Shown: positions 59,714 through 64,000 of the stretch, piece after piece | Layout: every line of letters starts with the position of its first letter | Position numbering within the stretch: the stretch's first letter is position 1 | Position numbers and translations under genes: made by a program | From: Treponema bryantii | Lineage (GTDB): Bacteria; Spirochaetota; Spirochaetia; Treponematales; Treponemataceae | Reading direction: 5' to 3' | Length of the DNA stretch: 64,000 nt | NCBI RefSeq assembly: GCF_900113965.1 | Contig: NZ_FORI01000010.1 | Coordinates: 1-64,000, forward strand | The notes under the pieces: model-generated | Told to the model about the DNA's origin: nothing | The model's input: the letters and a program-made list of their open reading frames with translations, nothing else | Databases searched by the model: none

Positions 59714-60598
59714 TCAGGCTTGAACGGTGCTTTCTTTCTGAAGTTCAAGGACTTTTTCGAGGGGGAGGCCGGTTATTTCAGAAATATCAGAAGTGGGATA
59801 ATTCTTTTTCAGCATATTCACAGCAGTTTCGATAGCTTTCTCTGTACGACCATCTTGTCGCCATGTATTTATGGCTAATTCTTCATCAAATTCTGTCATA
59901 CACATACCGATTACCTCCGCCTTATTGACTTTGAAAAAGTCTCCAAGCAGTTCTTGTTTTATTGCCTCATCTACCGCTGTTTCAACTGCTTTCTGATTAT
60001 CCATGCCTGCAGCAATATTTGCAGTTATCATCGAAATAAACTTTGTATAATGATACAACGGAGTACAGTTTTTGTTAAGAGGAACATTCTCATCAGGACG
60101 AAGATTTAGTACGGTTGCAGTCCATTCAAATTGCTCTTCATCCCTTGGTTCTCCAAGAAATGAATCCGAAAGTTTTAATTTGATAGTTTCAGGTTCTGTT
60201 TCTTTACCATGATAGAAAACAAAGAATCTTGGACGGGGTATCATTACTTTCTGGGTACTGAGGATGGTCATTTTATTTTTAACTAGATACTTTTGATAAA
60301 GTATTGAAAAATAAATAAAACCTCTTAATGGCATATTCGGATTCCAGGAACTTTGTTCTTCGTATAAATTCATTTCTGTATCAAAAATAAATGAAATATC
60401 ATTGTGCATAGATATAAATAAAACATTTTCAATTGTATTAATCACAAGTGCATCTGCGTCTGTAATATTTGTTCCATTCAGCGCATTATAAAGCTGAAGT
60501 CTCCAGCGTTTACTTTGTTCCGTGTCTTTTCCAAAGATGAACTTAAATAATCTGTCTTTGTACTCACGATTAATTGTTGGTGCTACTTCATTTTCCAT
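59714..60598 (-). CDS. Rpn-family-like nuclease 2
   Basis: A 294-residue protein related to nuclease 1. It begins with NREYKDRLFKFIFGKD, the usual opening of the Rpn/DUF4351-like group, followed by WRLQLYNALNGTNITD. The active-site strand region reads NDISFIFDTEMNLYEEQSSW, in which Asp, Glu and a Glu-Gln pair stand where the family has D...ExQ. GFIYFSILYQKYL and PRFFVFYHG follow. The tail LPLEKVLELQKESTVQA mirrors nuclease 1. The ATG is preceded by GCGAGG. Its upstream box is identical to that of nuclease 1. The two proteins differ in the core, so they are paralogues joined by shared ends, not a recent simple duplication. Confidence 0.78.
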   Translation of the reverse strand: MENEVAPTINREYKDRLFKFIFGKDTEQSKRWRLQLYNALNGTNITDADALVINTIENVLFISMHNDISFIFDTEMNLYEEQSSWNPNMPLRGFIYFSILYQKYLVKNKMTILSTQKVMIPRPRFFVFYHGKETEPETIKLKLSDSFLGEPRDEEQFEWTATVLNLRPDENVPLNKNCTPLYHYTKFISMITANIAAGMDNQKAVETAVDEAIKQELLGDFFKVNKAEVIGMCMTEFDEELAINTWRQDGRTEKAIETAVNMLKKNYPTSDISEITGLPLEKVLELQKESTVQA

Positions 60599-60630
60599 AA
60601 ATCAACCTCGCTTATTATTTTTCTCCCATA

Positions 60631-60669
60631 TATAAAGTAGTTTTGATATGACGTTTTTGACAAAAATTT
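60631..60669 (-). promoter_or_regulatory. Conserved 39-nt upstream box, copy 2
   Basis: Identical over all 39 bases to 59384-59422. It ends 33 nt before the start codon of nuclease 2. The flanking bases differ on both sides. Confidence 0.7.
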
Positions 60670-60719
60670 AGAAAAAAAATTGGAATCTCGCTAAAAATTT
60701 TTTTGATAACACTATACAT

Positions 60720-60748
60720 TTGCTATCAGTTCTATCTTATGTTATAGT
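60720..60748 (+). promoter_or_regulatory. Promoter of solute-binding protein gene
   Basis: TTGCTA (60720-60725), 17-nt spacer, TATAGT (60743-60748), followed by a GTGAGG ribosome site and the ATG at 60766. Confidence 0.5.
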
Positions 60749-60765
60749 TTAAGTGAGGTTTGTTG

Positions 60766-62013
60766 ATGAAATTTTCTCGAAGAAAAATGGTTATTGTTTT
60801 GATTACTGTCGTAGTTTTAATAATTGTAATTCTGGCTATAATCTTTGGATCGAAGAGCTCTTCAAAAAAATCTGATTTAATTTCTGTTGGTTTTTATAAT
60901 ATTGGTGCTGCTCAGGAAAAAGCTTTTACAGAGCAGCTTACAAAAATCTGCGTGAGTGAAAATCAAAAGATTTCTTTTTATACATTCAATTCTGAAACAA
61001 CTATTAAAGAGCAGATTCAGAAAAAGCATATTAATCTTATATTTGCAGCAGACGGTTATGCACTGGAAAACTCTCTATTTTTTGTAAAAGATGATGTTGA
61101 TATACCTTATAGTTTCACTTCAGGTATGTATTCTTCTATGAGAGAGGCTGTCGTTACACGTGATGGAAAAGTAAGAGCGGTTCCTATAATTTTTGATAAT
61201 TTTGAAATTGATATTAATATCTCTCAATTTAAAATGTCTGGTTTGGAACGCATTGCAACCTGGGATGATATTGAAAAACTTGCTAAAAAGATTTCTTCAG
61301 ATGATTATTCACCTATAAGCTTTGCTGGTGCTGAGCCGGTTTTTCTGCTTGATTTTTTAGGGGCCTTAGGAGAAGCCGTAGACGGCGTTGAAGCCTATAA
61401 CAAAGCTGCTCAAATTCTGAAAAATGCTGAAGGAGTTGGGGTAGAAGCAGCTGCTTTTGATGCTGAGAAAATTTTCAATGCACTTTTTATAGATCCAGAT
61501 GCTCCGTTACCTTACAGTTTTTATTACCTTAAGCAATTGGTTGATAAGGGGCTTATTTCGCATTCTTCAAGAGAGTTTGTTCATCAAGATATAAACTCAA
61601 TGGCAAACTATCGCAAGACTGATATTTTCTTTACAACTCTTTCAGTTCACAGAACTCTTGAAGATTATGCTTTGTCGGGATTTAGTTCGATTTATGTTCC
61701 TTCTAAAAGAACACCAGACCAGAGGGCTTTTACTGCTACTACTACTTATGCTGTACCGCTGGCTGCTGATGAAAAAACTAATCTTCTCGTTGAAAAATTG
61801 CTCAGCCCAGAAGTTCAGGAATCTCTTTGCCGCGTAACCGGCATTGCTCCAGTCCTTTCCAACTCCCGCGTCCCAGACAAACAGTCCGACGATGCCCGCT
61901 ACTGGATTGCCTCAACAACCAAACCTCTGGCTGGCCTTGGTCACGAAGCCGCCTTTACATCACCCCAACTGAAACAACTTTCGTCATTTATTCTCGATAA
62001 GTTGTTCTTCTAA
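60766..62013 (+). CDS. Membrane-anchored extracellular solute-binding protein
   Basis: About 415 residues. A hydrophobic anchor (MVIVLITVVVLIIVILAIIF) has no lipobox Cys, so the protein probably stays tethered to the inner membrane by its N-terminus. The rest resembles family 1 solute-binding proteins for sugars: SVGFYNIGAAQEKAFTEQL, FDNFEIDINISQFKMSG with TWDDIEKLAKKI, and the C-terminal LSPEVQESLCRVTGIAPVLS. No permease or ATPase gene is beside it, so it either works with a transporter elsewhere or has a sensing role. The ATG at 60766 (GTGAGG upstream) is chosen over the TTG at 60760. Codon use becomes GC-richer near its end, around 61.8 kb. Confidence 0.75.
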   Translation: MKFSRRKMVIVLITVVVLIIVILAIIFGSKSSSKKSDLISVGFYNIGAAQEKAFTEQLTKICVSENQKISFYTFNSETTIKEQIQKKHINLIFAADGYALENSLFFVKDDVDIPYSFTSGMYSSMREAVVTRDGKVRAVPIIFDNFEIDINISQFKMSGLERIATWDDIEKLAKKISSDDYSPISFAGAEPVFLLDFLGALGEAVDGVEAYNKAAQILKNAEGVGVEAAAFDAEKIFNALFIDPDAPLPYSFYYLKQLVDKGLISHSSREFVHQDINSMANYRKTDIFFTTLSVHRTLEDYALSGFSSIYVPSKRTPDQRAFTATTTYAVPLAADEKTNLLVEKLLSPEVQESLCRVTGIAPVLSNSRVPDKQSDDARYWIASTTKPLAGLGHEAAFTSPQLKQLSSFILDKLFF

Positions 62014-62036
62014 ATAACCGCAGGATAAAACAAAGT

Positions 62037-62067
62037 CCTTGCTTTTTCACGGCAAGGGTATTTTATT
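62037..62067 (+). terminator. Hairpin after solute-binding protein gene
   Basis: CCTTGC pairs with GCAAGG around a 9-nt loop, followed by the T-rich GTATTTTATTTT. It lies just before the toxin promoter. Confidence 0.55.
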
Positions 62068-62070
62068 TTG

Positions 62071-62099
62071 TTGACATAACACTTGTACAATTGTACAAT
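62071..62099 (+). promoter_or_regulatory. Toxin-antitoxin promoter with embedded palindromic operator
   Basis: TTGACA (62071-62076), 17-nt spacer, TACAAT (62094-62099), then six bases to the toxin ATG. The perfect palindrome TTGTACAATTGTACAA (62083-62098) covers the spacer and most of the -10 box, so a bound antitoxin would block the polymerase. Confidence 0.75.
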
Positions 62100-62105
62100 G
62101 CAAAT

Positions 62106-62495
62106 ATGAGCGAAATTATTATTGATTCTGTTTGTATTTTGGAATTTCTCTTAAATCGCAAATCCAAGGAGGTTGTCCAGAATACGGTTGGAAAATCTCG
62201 TCTTCTTGCACCGGATTGTCTTCCTTGCGAAATTGGAAATGCGGTTAGTAAGTTAATCAAGAAAAGTCTTATTACTGTGGTTGATGGAGTTGCGGTATAT
62301 CATGAATTGGCTCGAATTCCAATCAGATTTATAGAACCTGATATTCCGAGCTCAATAGTGATTGCAGGAGAATCAGGTTGCAGCGCATACGAAGCTTATT
62401 ATATTTCTTTGGCAAAGCAGCTTTCTTTACCTCTATTTACTATGAATGAAAATATGAAAGAAATTGCAATTTCGAGAGGGGTAAAATGCTTGTAG
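62106..62495 (+). CDS. PIN-domain toxin (VapC-like)
   Basis: A 129-residue PIN domain. EIIIDSVCILEFLL holds the first metal-binding Asp (Asp7), CEIGNAV the Glu (Glu42), and YEAYYISLAKQL carries Glu96 where most relatives have Asp. FTMNENM has Asn114 where Asp is usual. The fold and spacing are kept, but two of the four metal ligands are changed, so nuclease activity may be weak or altered. The ATG at 62106 is chosen because the -10 box ends six bases before it; the frame starts five codons earlier but inside the promoter. No ribosome site is present. The antitoxin gene overlaps its end by 10 bases, the reverse of the usual order. Confidence 0.82.
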   Translation: MSEIIIDSVCILEFLLNRKSKEVVQNTVGKSRLLAPDCLPCEIGNAVSKLIKKSLITVVDGVAVYHELARIPIRFIEPDIPSSIVIAGESGCSAYEAYYISLAKQLSLPLFTMNENMKEIAISRGVKCL

Positions 62496-62695
62496 TTACA
62501 TATTCAGAAGCCAGACAGAATTTTGCATCTATTTTGGATAAAGCTAAAAGCGAAGGAGCAGTTTTAGTTAAACGTGCTGATGGTTCTGTATTTCGCATTA
62601 CACCAGAGGGTGGAGGAGAGTCTCCGTTTGCAGGTGTAAAAACTTTGTTTAATTTGAATATTGATGATATTCAAAATGCATTGAAAGAAGATTAA
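62486..62695 (+). CDS. Phd/YefM-like antitoxin
   Basis: A 69-residue protein. VVTYSEARQNFASILDKAKS followed by VLVKRADGSVFRITP is the Phd/YefM DNA-binding fold. The short acidic C-terminus (IDDIQNALKED) is the likely toxin-binding tail. It probably binds the palindrome in the shared promoter together with the toxin. GAGAGGGG precedes the ATG, a strong ribosome site, whereas the toxin gene has none. This would let more antitoxin than toxin be made from one mRNA even though the toxin gene comes first. Confidence 0.82.
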   Translation: MLVVTYSEARQNFASILDKAKSEGAVLVKRADGSVFRITPEGGGESPFAGVKTLFNLNIDDIQNALKED

Positions 62696-62701
62696 TAGAA
62701 T

Positions 62702-62726
62702 TTGAGGTGCAAATTTTGCACCTCAA
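62702..62726. repeat. Perfect palindrome upstream of ORF6N gene
   Basis: Arms TTGAGGTGCAAA and TTTGCACCTCAA around a single T. It lies 11 nt before the ORF6N start codon and just after the antitoxin stop. Confidence 0.85.
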
Positions 62727-62737
62727 GTTAAGGATTT

Positions 62738-63736
62738 ATGATAATAAGTATTGATAACTTGCAGGAAAAACTTTATCTCATACGTGGTGTTCAGATAATG
62801 TTGGATAAAGATTTGGCAGAAATTTATGGATATTCTGTAAAAGCCTTTAATCAGCAGGTAAAAAATAATATAGAAAAATTTGCAGAAGATTTTCGTTTTC
62901 AACTTACGGATGAAGAAGTACAGAATCTTTCAAGGTCGAAATTTTCGACCTTGAACAACGATACGAATGATTTGCGGTCAAAAAATTTGACCGCAATTAT
63001 AAGTCCAATGAGTCGAAGTAATCCATATGCCTTTACAGAACAGGGCATATACATGTTGATGACAGTCCTTAAAGGCGAAATTGCAACAAAACAAAGTATT
63101 GCTTTAATCCGCCTCTTTAAACAAATGAAAGATTTTATTCTCCAAAGACAAAACCTTTTATCAAGTCCAGAATTATTGCAGATTTCTTTACAAACAGCAG
63201 AAAATACTAAAGATATTCAGGAAATAAAAAATAATATGGTTTCCAAAGATGAACTGACTCATGTGATTAAAGACTTTACTGACCCGAATATCAAAAAGGA
63301 TTATTTATTTTTTAATGGTGAAACAGTCGAAGCGGACATTACTTATTCGACAATTTATTCTTCTGCTAAGAAGACTATTTATATTATTGATAATTATATT
63401 GGCCTGAAGACTCTCGTGCTCTTAAAATCAGCTAATCCTAACGTACAAATAACAATATTCAGCGATAATATTGGAAACAGGTTGCATAAGAATGAATTCT
63501 CCGATTTCTGTAAAGAGTACCCAGGAGTGCATGTTTCTTTTATAAAGACTAATGGTGTTTATCATGACAGATATATCATTATAGACTTTGGAACACCTGA
63601 CGAAATTATTTATCATTGCGGCGGCTCTTCAAAGGATGCAGGGACAAAAGTTACTTCAATTTCGCAGGTTGAAGATAAAAGTAACTATCAAACTATGATT
63701 CTTACCCTTTTAAAAAATCAGACTCTTGTTTTGTAA
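62738..63736 (+). CDS. ORF6N-domain protein with PLD-like C-terminal region
   Basis: A 332-residue protein. Residues about 5-125 are the ORF6N DNA-binding domain (LIRGVQIMLDKDLAEIYGYS, FQLTDEEVQNL, YAFTEQGIYMLMTVLKG), known from phages and bacterial mobile genes. A short helical linker (about 130-195) leads to a C-terminal domain with TIYIIDNYIGLKTLVLLKSA and YHDRYIIIDFGTPDE, which resembles a phospholipase-D-like fold with one HxxxxxxD element and no second HKD. The role is unknown; DNA binding is expected. Two strong palindromes lie within its coding DNA at 62929-62955 and 62972-62996. TTAAGG precedes the ATG. Confidence 0.82.
   Translation: MIISIDNLQEKLYLIRGVQIMLDKDLAEIYGYSVKAFNQQVKNNIEKFAEDFRFQLTDEEVQNLSRSKFSTLNNDTNDLRSKNLTAIISPMSRSNPYAFTEQGIYMLMTVLKGEIATKQSIALIRLFKQMKDFILQRQNLLSSPELLQISLQTAENTKDIQEIKNNMVSKDELTHVIKDFTDPNIKKDYLFFNGETVEADITYSTIYSSAKKTIYIIDNYIGLKTLVLLKSANPNVQITIFSDNIGNRLHKNEFSDFCKEYPGVHVSFIKTNGVYHDRYIIIDFGTPDEIIYHCGGSSKDAGTKVTSISQVEDKSNYQTMILTLLKNQTLVL
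62929..62955. repeat. Palindrome 1 inside ORF6N gene
   Basis: Arms TTCAAGGTCGAAA and TTTCGACCTTGAA around a single T; read as SRSKFSTLN. Confidence 0.88.
62972..62996. repeat. Palindrome 2 inside ORF6N gene
   Basis: Arms TTGCGGTCAAA and TTTGACCGCAA around AAA; read as LRSKNLTAI. The core GGTC-AAA/TTT-GACC is shared with palindrome 1. Confidence 0.88.
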
Positions 63737-63754
63737 TGAAATAACGAGGAAAGA

Positions 63755-63901
63755 ATGCCAGATAAGACAAAACTTGCGCAGATTCAAAAGAAGATTGGGT
63801 ATCATTTTAATAATGTGAATCTTTTGCAGCAGGCTTTTACACGTAAGTCATTTGCTTCTAGAAATAAACAGCAGAATAATGAAATCCTCGAGAAGGTATA
63901 A
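63755..63901 (+). pseudogene. Truncated RNase III-like N-terminal fragment
   Basis: A 48-codon frame with the ribosome site CGAGGA, beginning MPDKTKLAQIQKKIGYHFNN. IGYHFNNVNLLQQAFTRKSF and NNEILE match the start of the RNase III catalytic domain. In intact enzymes this continues as E-x-LGD with the metal-binding Glu and Asp, but here it stops at LEKV. The rest of the domain is absent and the following sequence reads differently, so it is a remnant or a very short domain fragment. Confidence 0.65.
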
Positions 63902-64000
63902 CATGGTAAACCAAAATCTTTTTCATCTTTGAATGGATCGTCTTTACAGATGGATAGACTCTTTTTAACCATTTCAGGAAGTTTTTGGGAAAGATTCTTT
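63902..64000. other. Right-edge sequence, possible minus-strand coding
   Basis: After the RNase III fragment one minus-strand frame is open to the window edge and reads SQKLPEMVKKSLSICKDDPF and on. It looks protein-like and charged, and continues a short way into the antisense of the fragment. A plus-strand frame is also open. The stretch is too short to assign. Confidence 0.3.

Noticed and set aside
59639-59878. 79-codon plus-strand frame
   Set aside because: It mostly lies antisense to the end of the second Rpn-like gene.
1-64000. tRNA or rRNA genes
   Set aside because: No intergenic stretch showed the T-loop pattern (GGTTCGAAT-like) with matching arms, and no rRNA-like sequence was seen.
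58476-64000. Prophage or integrative element
   Set aside because: Nucleases, a toxin-antitoxin pair and ORF6N suggest mobile content, but no integrase, structural phage gene or flanking direct repeats were found.

Overview
The window looks like chromosomal DNA from a low-GC, host- or gut-associated spirochaete, most likely a saccharolytic Treponema. The reasons are the AT-rich codon use, the YARHG, HD-GYP/beta-propeller, Rpn-type nuclease and ORF6N families, pyruvate phosphate dikinase, periplasmic and outer-membrane lipoproteins, and dense short dispersed repeats. The species call is inference; no rRNA or tRNA gene was recognised.

Layout. 0.3-3.7 kb (minus): a small membrane protein, a lipoprotein, a secreted YARHG-type protein and a membrane-anchored Ntn hydrolase. 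3.9-16.1 kb: housekeeping genes (aspS, a TetR regulator, a TrmN6-like methyltransferase, a chemoreceptor, a long-chain acyl-CoA ligase, htpG, a YitT-family protein, arginase) separated by palindromic repeats. 16.2-19.8 kb (minus): an ECF sigma factor, an anti-sigma-like membrane protein and a secreted caspase-fold protein with GLFN repeats. 19.8-30.4 kb: a divergent lipid/polyketide-type cluster. Its minus arm has a methyltransferase, a ketosynthase-like protein and an acyltransferase. Its plus arm has two acyl carrier proteins, a membrane-domain/AMP-ligase fusion, a hotdog dehydratase, a GT2 glycosyltransferase, an LpxL-like acyltransferase, a LolA-like protein and an MMPL exporter. The set resembles aryl-polyene clusters, but no condensing ketosynthase or ketoreductase is present. 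30.4-36.0 kb: an esterase, argA, a CE2-like GDSL esterase and a GH26-like glycosidase. 36.2-46.4 kb: a 1194-residue membrane/propeller/HD-GYP protein, PPDK, pyrF, a membrane-bound regulator and a fused pyrK-pyrD. 46.7-58.3 kb: one 3882-residue lipoprotein built of Ig-like modules. 58.5-64 kb: an accessory tract with two Rpn-like nucleases sharing an identical 39-nt upstream box, a solute-binding protein, a PIN/Phd toxin-antitoxin pair, an ORF6N gene carrying palindromes, and an RNase III fragment.

Three themes cross the window. First, a palindromic repeat (arms CGGTGGTT/AACCACCG and variants) lies between genes and also in frame inside coding genes: clearly in aspS and pyrKD, degenerate in the TrmN6-like gene, and possibly in the GDSL esterase. 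Second, at least seven genes have a -10 box only 6-9 nt before the ATG and no Shine-Dalgarno sequence, which suggests leaderless or nearly leaderless mRNAs. In the arginase gene the -35 box is supplied by a dispersed repeat. Third, self-regulation is visible in DNA: an AAC-N16-CGT motif before the ECF sigma gene, a palindrome inside the toxin-antitoxin promoter, and inverted repeats before the TetR gene.
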